A stretch of 64,000 nucleotides of DNA, taken from the NCBI GenBank assembly GCA_014360645.1, contig JACIXD010000005.1, forward strand, positions 62,001 to 126,000. The letters are read 5' to 3'. The DNA comes from Actinomycetota bacterium. GTDB lineage: Bacteria; Actinomycetota; Geothermincolia; Geothermincolales; RBG-13-55-18. The translations under genes were made by a program, and so were the position numbers. Below the pieces are notes generated by a model, which worked only from the letters and a program-made list of their open reading frames with translations, was not told the origin of the DNA and did not search any database. This document shows, one piece after another, positions 10,793-19,778 of the stretch (position 1 is the stretch's first letter; each line of letters begins with the position of its first letter).

Positions 10793-12238
10793 ATGGCATT
10801 TCTCGAATACCTGAAGGAATTGGATGAATTTACCTGGGAGATCCCGCGCGAAGCCCAGGAGGGCATGCGCGTCCCCGGGATCGTCTTCGCGGACCGCGCC
10901 CTGCTGGAGAAAGCGGACGCGGACAACGCGCTCCAGCAGGTGGCCAACGTGGCCTGCCTGCCGGGCATCGTGAGGGCCTCCCTGGCCATGCCGGACATCC
11001 ATTGGGGGTACGGGTTTCCCATCGGGGGCGTGGCGGCGACGGACGCGGAAGAGGGAGTGGTCTCCCCAGGTGGCGTGGGCTACGACATCTCCTGCGGGGT
11101 ACGACTGATCAAGACCACGCTCTCCTACCGCGAGGCGGCGGGGAAGATGCAAGAGGTGCTCGACCTGCTGGAGGCGGGGGTCCCCAAAGGGTTGGGGACG
11201 AAGGGGAGGCTGCGCATCGAGCGCAGGGAGATGGAGCGCATGATGGCGAAGGGGGCCAGGGAGCTGGTGGCCCGCGGCATAGGCTGGGAGGAAGACCTGG
11301 AGGCCATGGAGGAAGAGGGATGCTACCCCGGGGCGGATCCCTCGCGGGTGAGCGAAAAGGCCTATGCGCGCGGGCGGGATCAGGTGGGCACCCTGGGAGC
11401 TGGAAACCATTTTTTGGAAATACAGGTCGTGGATGAGGTCTATCCTCTCGCGGAGCGACTCGGTCTCTTCCCCGATCAGGTGGTGGTGATGGTGCACTCG
11501 GGATCCCGCGGGATGGGTCATCAGATCTGCACCGACTACATCCAGCTCATGGGTTCCTCGCTCGCCCGGTACGGCTACCGCCTGCCGGACCGACAGCTGG
11601 TCTGCGCCCCCGTGGATTCCCGCGAGGGAAGTGACTACCTGGCGGCCATGGCCTGCGCGGCAAACTTCGCCATGTGCAACCGCGAGGCCATCACCCACTG
11701 GGTCCGCGAATGCTTCGAACGTGCCTTTGGGGCAGGCGCGCGGTCGCTGGGAATGGAGGTGCTCTACGACGTATCGCACAACCTTGCGAAGATCGAGGAG
11801 CACGAGGTGGAGGGAAGTAAGAGGCGGTTGCTGGTGCACCGCAAGGGGGCCACTCGCGCTTTCCCGGCGAGCCGGCCCGAGGTGGCGGAGAGGTATTCCC
11901 GCACCGGACAGCCGGTGATAATCCCCGGGGACATGGGCAGTCACTCCTATGTGCTGGTGGGCACGGAGGAGGCGCTGCGTAAGAGCTTCGGCTCCACCTG
12001 CCACGGCGCCGGAAGACAGCTGAGCCGCAAGGCGGCGAAAAAGAAGGTGAGGGGGGAAGAGCTTAGACGCCGGCTGGAGGAGAGCGGGATAATGGTGCGC
12101 GCCGGGCACCCGGCAGGCCTGGCCGAGGAGGCGCCGGAGGCCTACAAGGACGTGCGCGAGGTGGTGGAGATATGCGAAGGAGCGGGGCTCTCGCGCAGGG
12201 TGGCCCGCACGCGGCCGGTGGCGGTGATGAAGGGTTGA
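10793..12238 (+). CDS. rtcB: RNA-splicing ligase RtcB
   Basis: A GTP- and manganese-dependent ligase that joins RNA 2',3'-cyclic phosphate to 5'-OH ends in RNA repair. Family signatures are MPDIHWGYGFPIGG, the metal-binding Cys in GVGYDISCGVRL, LGAGNHFLEIQ, and the catalytic His region STCHGAGRQLSR. Length 481 residues is full. With archease upstream it forms a two-gene repair operon. Confidence 0.96.
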   Translation: MAFLEYLKELDEFTWEIPREAQEGMRVPGIVFADRALLEKADADNALQQVANVACLPGIVRASLAMPDIHWGYGFPIGGVAATDAEEGVVSPGGVGYDISCGVRLIKTTLSYREAAGKMQEVLDLLEAGVPKGLGTKGRLRIERREMERMMAKGARELVARGIGWEEDLEAMEEEGCYPGADPSRVSEKAYARGRDQVGTLGAGNHFLEIQVVDEVYPLAERLGLFPDQVVVMVHSGSRGMGHQICTDYIQLMGSSLARYGYRLPDRQLVCAPVDSREGSDYLAAMACAANFAMCNREAITHWVRECFERAFGAGARSLGMEVLYDVSHNLAKIEEHEVEGSKRRLLVHRKGATRAFPASRPEVAERYSRTGQPVIIPGDMGSHSYVLVGTEEALRKSFGSTCHGAGRQLSRKAAKKKVRGEELRRRLEESGIMVRAGHPAGLAEEAPEAYKDVREVVEICEGAGLSRRVARTRPVAVMKG

Positions 12239-12831
12239 GAGGCGCGGGAAGGCGCGCGGCGACCGGGGCGCTGGCGGCAGCGGCGGCGCTGGCGCTCGGC
12301 CTGGTCGCGGGCTGCGGGGGCGGCGGGGAGGCGCTGTCTCCGCGCGAGAGGTCCATGCGCAGCACCTACGAGGGTCGCTACCAGGTCAAAACACTGGAGG
12401 ACGGGAAGACGCGGGGGGTGGGAGTCTTCGACCGCGGCTCCTTCCGCATCGTGGCGGAGGAGAACAACCAGGTGATCATCTATAACCGGGAGACGGAGGA
12501 GGGCTGGCTGATAAGGCTGGCGCAGAGGACCTACGAGCCCATAAGCCGCGAGGACGCCCTCTACCGCGCGGGGTTCATGCCGGACATCACCATGAAGGCC
12601 TACTTCGACCTCGAACAGTTCTGGGACGGCCTGGAGTTCCGCATGGACACCTCCGACGGCAGGTCTATCCGGGCGGGCGCCGGCGGACCCGAGGGCCTGC
12701 CCGATTTCTGGAGGGCGGAGCAGGGCGGCAGGGTTTTGAAGGAGATACGGTGGGAATACCGGCGCGTGGGAGAGGTATCCCCGGCCAACTTCCAGCTCCC
12801 CGAGGGATTGAACCCGCGCCCCCGGGGTTGA
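12235..12831 (+). CDS. Lipoprotein of unknown function
   Basis: I do not recognise the family. The best start is TTG at 12235, overlapping the rtcB stop. It gives a clean lipoprotein signal: Arg-rich start, an Ala/Leu core, and a lipobox ending LVAGC with Cys27 as lipidated residue. An in-frame ATG at 12172 inside rtcB would put 21 unlikely residues before that signal. The mature part (about 170 residues) is beta-rich with YEGRYQVKTLEDGKTRGVGVF, and resembles outer-surface LolA/LppX-like carriers only in general character. It is probably co-transcribed with rtcB. Confidence 0.65.
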   Translation: MRGAGRRAATGALAAAAALALGLVAGCGGGGEALSPRERSMRSTYEGRYQVKTLEDGKTRGVGVFDRGSFRIVAEENNQVIIYNRETEEGWLIRLAQRTYEPISREDALYRAGFMPDITMKAYFDLEQFWDGLEFRMDTSDGRSIRAGAGGPEGLPDFWRAEQGGRVLKEIRWEYRRVGEVSPANFQLPEGLNPRPRG

Positions 12832-13130
12832 GGCGTCCAGGCGCACGACCGCGCGCCATCATCCCCCGGAACCCACATCTCCGGGGACGAAGCGCACGGA
12901 AGGGGAGCGGATGGAAGCCCGAGCCCCTGGGTCCCTGTAACGCGGGAGGAGCCGGCAGCGGATGCCGGGAACGAAAGGGCAAAGACTAAAGCCCGCCTCG
13001 GCGGCTATCAGTTTTTTCGATTGCGACCTCTGCCGGGACACAGGGAAAGAACGGGCTGATACCGAGGCCCGCCTCCCAGCGCTGTGGAGATGGACGCCGG
13101 AGAAAAACCCCGCCCGATTGTCACGAGGCA

Positions 13131-13177
13131 TACAACATATGGGGTTGTAGAGGCTTAATTTCCACAACATATTGTTG
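13131..13177. promoter_or_regulatory. Two palindromes with a shared ACAACATAT core
   Basis: TACAAC(N7)GTTGTA lies at 13131-13149 and CAACATATTGTTG at 13165-13177. Both contain ACAACATAT and stand in an AT-rich island within GC-rich DNA. They look like operator sites of a dimeric regulator. No gene follows closely except the tRNA 540 bases on, so the target is unknown. Confidence 0.35.
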
Positions 13178-13522
13178 AATGTGTGCATAAGGAGGCCGTC
13201 TCCGACATTGCGGCGCCGGGACCCGCAGGCGCCGCGGCCCGGCCGTCAGGGGGGTGGACTCGCCGCCCACCACCCCCCCGCCCCGGCTGATCCGGGAAGA
13301 ACTCCTTGGTGTGAAAAGACGTGGGGAGAGAGCCAGGCTTTCCGGGCCAGGGCTTCGGACCTTCCTCTAGGGATATGCAGCCGAGGAGCCGAGCGAGATG
13401 GTCGACGGACGGCATCACCGGTAAGATCGCGCGAGACCACACCATGGCAGGGGGCATCTCGCCCCCGGGGAGTTGCTGGCCCCGCTAATGGAGTAAAGCG
13501 GGGGTGGAGCCCATGCGTCCGC

Positions 13523-13667
13523 GATGCAGAGAACCGGCATAAATCACATCTACAATTACGCGGGACCTCACCAGGGCCTCTGATACCACGCCCCCGCGGA
13601 GTCTACGGCAGAATGGTTCGAAGGCAGCAAGGATATGGTGTATGTGTCCACGATGCAGAGAACCGGC
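13523..13667. repeat. Dispersed repeat, two copies upstream of tRNA-Ile
   Basis: The 16-base string GATGCAGAGAACCGGC occurs exactly at 13523-13538 and 13652-13667, 129 bases apart. The second copy lies in a longer block that begins about 13632 and continues into the tRNA promoter. It matches a block at 62300-62348 that leads into the trpB2 promoter, including GTATGTGTCCACGATG. In both places the GATG lies 24 bases before the -35 box. Confidence 0.6.
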
Positions 13668-13675
13668 TCGGTTTC

Positions 13676-13704
13676 TTGTGCCCGGGCAAGCTTGGGGCTA
13701 TAAT
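13676..13704 (+). promoter_or_regulatory. Promoter of tRNA-Ile
   Basis: The -35 box is TTGTGC (13676-13681) and the -10 box is a perfect TATAAT (13699-13704), with a 17-base spacer. The predicted start near 13711 is six bases before the mature tRNA. Confidence 0.7.
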
Positions 13705-13716
13705 TCTTTTCTGCGA

Positions 13717-13793
<77 letters not shown>

Positions 13794-13802
13794 GCGATCA
13801 GG

Positions 13803-13832
13803 GCCCGGGGGCCGCAAGGCACCCGGGCTTTT
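13803..13832 (+). terminator. Rho-independent terminator of tRNA-Ile
   Basis: A perfect 7-bp stem GCCCGGG (13803-13809) with CCCGGGC (13822-13828) is followed by TTTT and a pyrimidine-rich tail. It starts 10 bases after the tRNA CCA end. Confidence 0.75.
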
Positions 13833-14029
13833 CCTTCTGCCACCATTTGTCGTCGCTGCGGGGTAGTATCGAGCCGAAGGGTAATGTCTCTCTCCCGGAC
13901 GCGGGCTTAGGCGATGCGCGGCCTGGCCCCCGGCGGCAGGGGCCGGAGAGGCCGGGTCCCGGAGGAAAAGCGGCGGGGGAAAAGAAGAATAGATAAGGGA
14001 GAGAAGGGCGAGACGAACGGGAGGAAGGG

Positions 14030-15025
14030 TTGTCTAAACAGCTCATCAAGGACCTTGAGCCGGGGGACGAGGTGAGGAGCGCCTTTGTGGTCACGCGCAA
14101 GGAGGTACGCAAGACGCGGGCGGGGGCGCCGTACCTGGCCCTGGAACTGGTCGACAAGAGCGGGCGCATAGAGGCCAGGATGTGGGACGGCGTCAACCGT
14201 TACAAGGACGCCTTCTCCGAGAAGGACTACGTGGCGGTGAGCGGCCGGGTGGAGAAATACCGCGACCAGCTGCAGGTGGTGGTGGACTCCCTTCGCCGGT
14301 GCAGCGATGACGAGGTGGACACGGCGGATTTCCTGCGCGTGGTGGAGACCGACCGCGCGGCCCTGGAGGGAGAGCTGCGGGCGGCCGCGGAGGAGGTGCG
14401 AGAGCCTCACCTGCGGGCACTGCTGCTCGCTTTCCTCAACGACGCGTCGTTCATGCGCAGGTTCACCGCCGCGCCTGCTGCCAAGAACTACCATCATCCA
14501 TATCTGGGCGGGCTGCTCGAACACACCGCGACCACGGTGCGCATCTGCCGCCTGCTCTGCGACCTCTACCCCGATGTGGACCGCGACCTGCTGGTGTCCG
14601 CGGCCACCCTCCACGACATCGGCAAGATAGAGGAGCTGGACTTCGAGCGCGCCATCGACTACACCGACGCCGGCCGCTTCCTGGGACACCTCATGCTCTC
14701 GGACGAGATGATCCGGGAACGCATGGCCGGGATACCCGGGTTTCCTCCCGATCTCGCCATGCGGCTGCGGCACGCCGTCCTCAGCCATCACGGCGAGCTG
14801 GAATGGGGATCTCCCAAGCGACCCAAGACCCTGGAGGCGGTGGTGCTACACCACGTCGACAACCTCGACGCCAAGATCAACAGCTTCCGGGAGATCGTGA
14901 GCCGGGCGGGCGATTCCGATTCTCCGTGGACGGACATGAAGAACCTCTTCAAGCGTCCCCTATACGCGCCCAGGTCAATGAGCCAGGAGATGGAGCTGAA
15001 CCTGGAGGAGGAGGTCCCCCGCTGA
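14030..15025 (+). CDS. YhaM-like 3'-5' exonuclease (OB fold plus HD domain)
   Basis: YhaM family proteins degrade RNA and single-stranded DNA from the 3' end. The N-terminal 90 residues form an OB fold (AFVVTRKEVRKTRAGAPYL, then VSGRVEKYRDQLQVVV). The HD domain shows LLEHTATTVRIC, the ATLHDIGK metal site and HAVLSHHGELEWGS. Length 331 residues matches the family. The start is TTG with GGAGGAAGGG directly upstream. Confidence 0.85.
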   Translation: MSKQLIKDLEPGDEVRSAFVVTRKEVRKTRAGAPYLALELVDKSGRIEARMWDGVNRYKDAFSEKDYVAVSGRVEKYRDQLQVVVDSLRRCSDDEVDTADFLRVVETDRAALEGELRAAAEEVREPHLRALLLAFLNDASFMRRFTAAPAAKNYHHPYLGGLLEHTATTVRICRLLCDLYPDVDRDLLVSAATLHDIGKIEELDFERAIDYTDAGRFLGHLMLSDEMIRERMAGIPGFPPDLAMRLRHAVLSHHGELEWGSPKRPKTLEAVVLHHVDNLDAKINSFREIVSRAGDSDSPWTDMKNLFKRPLYAPRSMSQEMELNLEEEVPR

Positions 15026-15055
15026 CCCCCCGGCGGGCGCGGTGGTATCCGTGGC

Positions 15056-17317
15056 CTATGCGCGCGCCCGCCCATCCCCCGCCCCGCGTGAACGGAGGCG
15101 CCGCAGACCGTGGCTCACCCGCCCCGACCTCGACTCCAGGATCCGCGCGGCGGCATCGAGTCCCTTGCGAAGCAGGCGCAGCTCCTCCTCGTCCAGGGGA
15201 TCGGCGCCGTATCTGACGCGCTCGAAGAGCTCCGTCTCGCGGGCGATGTCCAGCCCCGGCGCCAGCTCCCGCAGCGCGGCGGCGAACTCCTCCGCCGTCT
15301 GGCTCGGCGATCGCGAGATGCCCAGCCCTTCCACGCGCTGGAGAAAGCCCCGCATGGCCTCGATGCCGTCGGCGCCGCCGCGCAGGAAACGGGTCGCGGA
15401 GCGCTTTCTCCGGCGCGCCATCCCGGCACAGGGGAGGGCGGAGAGCAGCAGGGCGAGGATCAGGGGAGCCCACGGGGCCTCCCTCACCGAGTAAAGGAAG
15501 CCCGACGCGAGTGCCGATGCCCCGGAGACCAGGGCGGAGAAAAAGCCCTTTGCCGCGGACCGCAGGGCGGGAGGGAAAAGGGCGGAAAGGCTGCGTCCCA
15601 CCCAGGAAAAGAACTCGCCGAAGACCCAGAGCCCGCCCGAGCCCTCGCCGGGATCGGGAAGGGAGAAGCTCGGGGTGGGCTCTCGCGTGACCCAGCCGAT
15701 GCCCTCGAGGTAGATCTCCACCCAGGCATGGGCGTCGCGCAGGCGCACCTCGTAGAGCCCCGTGAAAGGATTGTATTCCCCGGTGGAATATCCGGTGACC
15801 ACGCGAGCGGGGATGCCCGCGAGGCGGCAGAGCACCGCGTAGGCGCTGGCGAAGTGCTCGCAATAACCCGCCCCGGCGTCGAAGAGGAAGTGGTCCACGG
15901 CATCCCTGCCCCGGGGGAGCGGCGGAACGTCCAAGGAGTAGCGATAGTTCTCCCGCAGGTAGTCCTCTATGGCCAGAGCGCGCTGGAAGGGCCCGGCCCC
16001 GGCGGGCACGATCTCCCGCGCCAGCTCGACCACGCGCTCCGGGAGGGGCGGCAGCTCCAGGTAGGGGAGAGAGGCGCCCTCCGCCACCTCAGGGGTGGAG
16101 GCGGCCAGGCGGTCGCCGGGTGCGTTGTAACTGGAGATCACGCTGTACACCAGCCCCTGGTCGAGCTCGAAGGGGCTCTTGAGCCCCGAGGCGTCGCGGT
16201 AGATGAAGTCGGCGGGGAAATACACCGTGGCGGGCCGGAAGGCGGCGAAGACCACGCTGGGCTGCTCGCGCTCCACGTAGAAGGTCTGGATGACGGAACG
16301 GGAGCCCAGATGCGCTTCCGCCGGGGGATATTCTATCTCGAAGGGCTGCTCGGGGGTCCGCAGGCGTTCGGGCTCCTCCTCGGCTGCCAGCCAGGAATAG
16401 CCGTTGTAGGAGACGAAGGACATGCCTCTCCAGTACGCCGGTTCCGTGGAGCGCACCTTCATCACCAGGCCGTCGGCCAGCCTGCCCCGGACGCGCAGGT
16501 CCAGGTAGGGACTGAAGCCGAAATAGGCCTCGGGGTTCACCTGCACGGGGTTTTCGGGCGGCCTGAAGGGAAGCCCAGGATAGCCGGGGTTGGAGAAGGC
16601 GTAGGAGCCGGAGGAGGGAGCCGCGCGGCGCAGGGAGAAGGGCAGCGAGCGCAGGTAGCTGGCGTTGACGCGGGGCATGAAAGCCCCCACCGCCAGGCCG
16701 GCCAGGGCAATGGCGGCGGTCAGGGCCGAGAGCATGGCCAGCATGCCCTTGAGGGTGGGAGGACGGACGGCGGCACGCTGGGGCCGGGAGGAGAGGAGGC
16801 AAAGGCGCGAATGCTGGATGAAGTACAAAGCGGGGAGGGCCGCCGAGAGCCAGGCCAGGACCACCAGGCCGTAGGAGGCGGAGAGGGCGTAGGAGCCGGC
16901 CAGGGCCATGAGGATGAGCGAGCTCACCAGGGACAGCAACAGGTCCTTGGCGCGCGGCAGGTCGAAGCTGTGCAGCACCTGCACCCACACGAACAGCTCC
17001 GCGAGGGGGATACGGGGGTCGTACGGCTGGAGATAGACCTGGCGAAGAAAGGAGACCAGGGCTGCCAGGGTCAGGCCCATGATCACCAGCTTGACCGGGA
17101 TGTTCGGCCGGTAGCGCCTCCACCAGCTGGAAACATATCCCAGGGTGAGGAGAGTGATGGAGAAAACCGATACCCGCGGCGAAGTCACCCCCTGCTGGGA
17201 CAGGGCCACGAGGGAGATGCACACCGCCGCCCATACCGCTATGCGGAGCGGAAGGGAGTCCTCTACCTCGCGGGGGGCATTGAGTCTGCGAAGATAATCA
17301 AGGGCTCTTCCAGGCAT
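15056..17317 (-). CDS. TgpA-like membrane transglutaminase
   Basis: A 753-residue membrane protein. The N-terminal 200 residues contain about six hydrophobic segments (DUF3488-like). A large extracytoplasmic transglutaminase-like domain follows, with catalytic Cys in GAGYCEHFASAYAVLCRLAG and His in DAHAWVEIYLEGIGW. One more transmembrane segment and a cytoplasmic DUF4129-like tail end the protein. It is the last gene of a moxR, DUF58, tgpA operon found widely in bacteria, with a proposed role in envelope or peptide maturation. Its ATG overlaps the end of the DUF58 gene by 55 bases, suggesting coupling. Confidence 0.85.
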   Translation of the reverse strand: MPGRALDYLRRLNAPREVEDSLPLRIAVWAAVCISLVALSQQGVTSPRVSVFSITLLTLGYVSSWWRRYRPNIPVKLVIMGLTLAALVSFLRQVYLQPYDPRIPLAELFVWVQVLHSFDLPRAKDLLLSLVSSLILMALAGSYALSASYGLVVLAWLSAALPALYFIQHSRLCLLSSRPQRAAVRPPTLKGMLAMLSALTAAIALAGLAVGAFMPRVNASYLRSLPFSLRRAAPSSGSYAFSNPGYPGLPFRPPENPVQVNPEAYFGFSPYLDLRVRGRLADGLVMKVRSTEPAYWRGMSFVSYNGYSWLAAEEEPERLRTPEQPFEIEYPPAEAHLGSRSVIQTFYVEREQPSVVFAAFRPATVYFPADFIYRDASGLKSPFELDQGLVYSVISSYNAPGDRLAASTPEVAEGASLPYLELPPLPERVVELAREIVPAGAGPFQRALAIEDYLRENYRYSLDVPPLPRGRDAVDHFLFDAGAGYCEHFASAYAVLCRLAGIPARVVTGYSTGEYNPFTGLYEVRLRDAHAWVEIYLEGIGWVTREPTPSFSLPDPGEGSGGLWVFGEFFSWVGRSLSALFPPALRSAAKGFFSALVSGASALASGFLYSVREAPWAPLILALLLSALPCAGMARRRKRSATRFLRGGADGIEAMRGFLQRVEGLGISRSPSQTAEEFAAALRELAPGLDIARETELFERVRYGADPLDEEELRLLRKGLDAAARILESRSGRVSHGLRRLRSRGAGDGRARA

Positions 17318-18615
17318 TTCCTTATATCCTCACCTTTCCGGTAAAAGGACACGCTGTGGAGGCCGGCGAAAGGACGGCGGCTCAACGCCTCCAGGAGCTG
17401 GAGCGGCGAAGGACGGGGGAGGCGGTTTCTGCCGTCGGCGGCATGCGAGCCGGCATCTATGAGCACCAGCGACACGCGGCACATGGGGGGGAGGACATGC
17501 GCCAGGCCCTCGCGGTCCAGGTCCGCCGCGGGGGTGACGCAGCAGAGGAAACATCCGGGGGTGAGCTCGCGTCCCAGCAGCCTAGCCTGGTCCGCGAGTC
17601 CCGCGGCCCCCTGGGGCGTGAGGGCCGCGAGCCAGCGCAGGGCTTCCGGAAAGGTCCTCACCCGCAGGGTGTCAAGGGAGCCGTCGCGGGCGGCGGCCAT
17701 GGCCACGGGATGCCCGGCATGGAGGGCGTAGCGCGCCACGCTGGCGGCGAGGCGAGCTGAGGAATCAAGGACCTCGCCGGCGGCTTCCGGCCCGCCCTCT
17801 GCCCGGTTGTCCACCAGGATGAGCAGGGGAGCTCCCGTCTCGTGCTCGAACTCCCGCACCACCAGCTCACCGCGGCGCGCCGTGGTCCTCCAGTGCACGT
17901 GGCGCAGGGGATCGCCGGCGCGGTATTCCCGCACCCCGTAGAACTCGGAGCCGCCGCCCTTGCTGGAAACCTCCTGCAGGGTCCTCTGGGGGTAGAGGAA
18001 GGAGTCCACGAGGGGGAGGCTCCCCAGCTCCACGTAGCCGGGCAGCACGGTAAGACACGAAGACACCCGAGCCCTTGCCGCATGCCGCGACAGGCCGATT
18101 ATGCCCTCGGAATAGAAATAGGCAGGCCAGTCCCGGTAGATGCCGCGCCGCAGTCCCCCCCGCTGGTAGGTTATGGTAACCGTCTCGCCACCCCCGATGC
18201 GCGGCACCAGGAAAGCAGCCCTACCGCCGGACTCGGAGGGGGAAGGGCCGCGCGGAGGAGAGGGGTCGCGCAGGTATTCCGCCAGGGACTTGCCCGGCGC
18301 GCGCAGCCTCGGCTTGCGCCTGGGGTGCCCGGCGCGGGGATCCTCGTCGATGACCTCCAGAAGGTGGCGGGAGAGGCGGCCGCGGTTACGCACCTCGAGG
18401 GTCACCCCCAGCAGAGAGCCCTCCACCACCTCCGAAAGGTGGGCGCGCTGCAGGGAGAGGTTCCTCACCTGCAGCGCCGACGCCGCCCAGGAGACCAGGA
18501 GGGCGGCGAGGAGAAGCCCCGCCAGCCAGAACATCCAGCCCGACTGGGAGTTGACCCCGATGAGCACCATGGTGAGGGAGAGGGCCATCACCAGCAGGGA
18601 GCGGGAGAAGAACAA
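17263..18615 (-). CDS. DUF58 family protein
   Basis: A 450-residue protein with two N-terminal transmembrane segments. The central DUF58 motif is GVREYRAGDPLRHVHWRTTARRG-like, and a degenerate von Willebrand A fold follows (LILVDNRAEG). It lies between moxR and the transglutaminase gene; MoxR ATPases are thought to act on such proteins. The TTG start is preceded by AGGAGG, which overlaps the moxR stop. Confidence 0.85.
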   Translation of the reverse strand: MFFSRSLLVMALSLTMVLIGVNSQSGWMFWLAGLLLAALLVSWAASALQVRNLSLQRAHLSEVVEGSLLGVTLEVRNRGRLSRHLLEVIDEDPRAGHPRRKPRLRAPGKSLAEYLRDPSPPRGPSPSESGGRAAFLVPRIGGGETVTITYQRGGLRRGIYRDWPAYFYSEGIIGLSRHAARARVSSCLTVLPGYVELGSLPLVDSFLYPQRTLQEVSSKGGGSEFYGVREYRAGDPLRHVHWRTTARRGELVVREFEHETGAPLLILVDNRAEGGPEAAGEVLDSSARLAASVARYALHAGHPVAMAAARDGSLDTLRVRTFPEALRWLAALTPQGAAGLADQARLLGRELTPGCFLCCVTPAADLDREGLAHVLPPMCRVSLVLIDAGSHAADGRNRLPRPSPLQLLEALSRRPFAGLHSVSFYRKGEDIRKCLEEPLIIFADSMPPAR

Positions 18616-18624
18616 GGCGACCTC

Positions 18625-19578
18625 CTAGACCACGGGGACCGGGATGCGCTCCACGAGGCGGAGGACCAACTCTCGCGCGTCCTCGGGGCCCAGGGAACGG
18701 GAAGCGGGGATGACGCGGTGCGCGAGCACCGGCATCGCCAGCGCCTTGACGTCGTCGGGGACGACGAAATCCCTGCCGGAGAGGAAAGCGCGGGCCTGTG
18801 CAGCCCGCATCAGGAAGACGGAGCCCCGCGGGCTGGCCCCGAGGACCAAGCCGCCGTCCTCGCGCGTGGCGCGCACCAGGCTGACGGCATATGAGAGGAC
18901 GTCCGGGTCCACGCGCACGGAGCGCGCGGCGCGCTGGAGGCGGGGGAGCTCCTCCGCCTGCAGTACCGGGCGCAGGCCGGACACCGGGTGCTCCTCCAGC
19001 TGGCCGGCCACCACCGCGCGCTCCGTCTCCTCCGTGGGATAGCCCAGAGTCAGGCTCATGCAGAAGCGGTCGAGCTGGCCCTCGGGGAGGGGGTAGGTGC
19101 CATGGTATTCGACCGGGTTCTGGGTGGCGATGACGAAAAAGGGGCGGGGCAGCGGGTAGGCGACCCCGTCCGCCGTGACCTGGCCCTCGTCCATGGCCTC
19201 GAGGAGGCTGGACTGCGTGCGCGGGGTGGCGCGGTTTATCTCGTCCGCCAGCACCACGTTGGCGAAGATGGGGCCGGGGCGGAACTCGAACTCCGAAGTC
19301 TTCTGGTTGAACACCGCGGTCCCCGTTATATCCGAGGGCAGGAGGTCGGGCGTGAACTGTATGCGGCGGTAGGTGCCGGAGACGGAGAGCGCCAGGGAGC
19401 GGGCGAGCATGGTCTTGCCCACCCCCGGGACGTCCTCGATCAGCAGGTGGCCTCCGCTGAGCAGGGCGATAACCGCCAGGTCCACCTGTGCATCCTTGCC
19501 CAGTATCACCCGGCGGATGTTCTCCGCCAGCGCGGCGGCACGCGCCACCAGGCCTTCTTCCTCGCCGCTGAACGTCAT
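18625..19578 (-). CDS. MoxR family AAA ATPase
   Basis: A chaperone-like ATPase of the MoxR group. It shows Walker [13 protein letters not shown], Walker [15 protein letters not shown] and the sensor [22 protein letters not shown] typical of the APE2220/MRP-type MoxR. ATG at 19578 has GGGAGGGG just before it and gives 317 residues. An upstream in-frame start at 19602 is possible. It heads the operon with DUF58 and the transglutaminase. Confidence 0.9.
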   Translation of the reverse strand: MTFSGEEEGLVARAAALAENIRRVILGKDAQVDLAVIALLSGGHLLIEDVPGVGKTMLARSLALSVSGTYRRIQFTPDLLPSDITGTAVFNQKTSEFEFRPGPIFANVVLADEINRATPRTQSSLLEAMDEGQVTADGVAYPLPRPFFVIATQNPVEYHGTYPLPEGQLDRFCMSLTLGYPTEETERAVVAGQLEEHPVSGLRPVLQAEELPRLQRAARSVRVDPDVLSYAVSLVRATREDGGLVLGASPRGSVFLMRAAQARAFLSGRDFVVPDDVKALAMPVLAHRVIPASRSLGPEDARELVLRLVERIPVPVV

Positions 19579-19617
19579 CGCCCCTCCCGCTCCGCGAGAC
19601 AACGACTCACAACTCTA

Positions 19618-19646
19618 TATATCGAGCATATTGCGCCGCATGTTAA
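19618..19646 (-). promoter_or_regulatory. Promoter of the moxR operon
   Basis: On the minus strand TTAACA (19646-19641) and GATATA (19623-19618) are separated by 17 bases. Transcription would begin about 30 bases before the ATG at 19578. The region is visibly more AT-rich than its flanks. Confidence 0.45.
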
Positions 19647-19778
19647 CAGACAACGACGCCCGTCATGTCGCGGGGGGAAGCAGGTCCGGGGTTTCCCGGG
19701 TCCGGAAGGGACAGGAGCCCCGTCATCTGGGGTAAAATGCGTGTTGAGAGGAAAGGGAGGGCGCCGAGGAGGAGCACG

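Larger units (their letters stand above)
12832..13716. other. Long intergenic region before tRNA-Ile
   Basis: This gap of nearly 900 bases has no supported gene. At 12985-13015 a short GC hairpin is followed by TTTTTT, a weak terminator for the lipoprotein. Two similar GC-rich segments begin TGCCGGGA at 12963 and 13031, 68 bases apart, and may form structured RNA. An AT-rich block with two palindromes lies at 13131-13177. A dispersed repeat and the tRNA promoter fill the end. The open frame 13172-13726 runs into the tRNA and has no family signature. Confidence 0.5.

Noticed and set aside
12960-13020. Cyclic di-GMP riboswitch
   Set aside because: A few bases resemble the conserved core (GGGCAAA, AAAGCC) but spacing and pairing do not fit the consensus.
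15110-17344. A 744-codon open frame antisense to the transglutaminase gene
   Set aside because: It is low-complexity Gly/Glu/Gln-rich translation opposite a real membrane protein gene.
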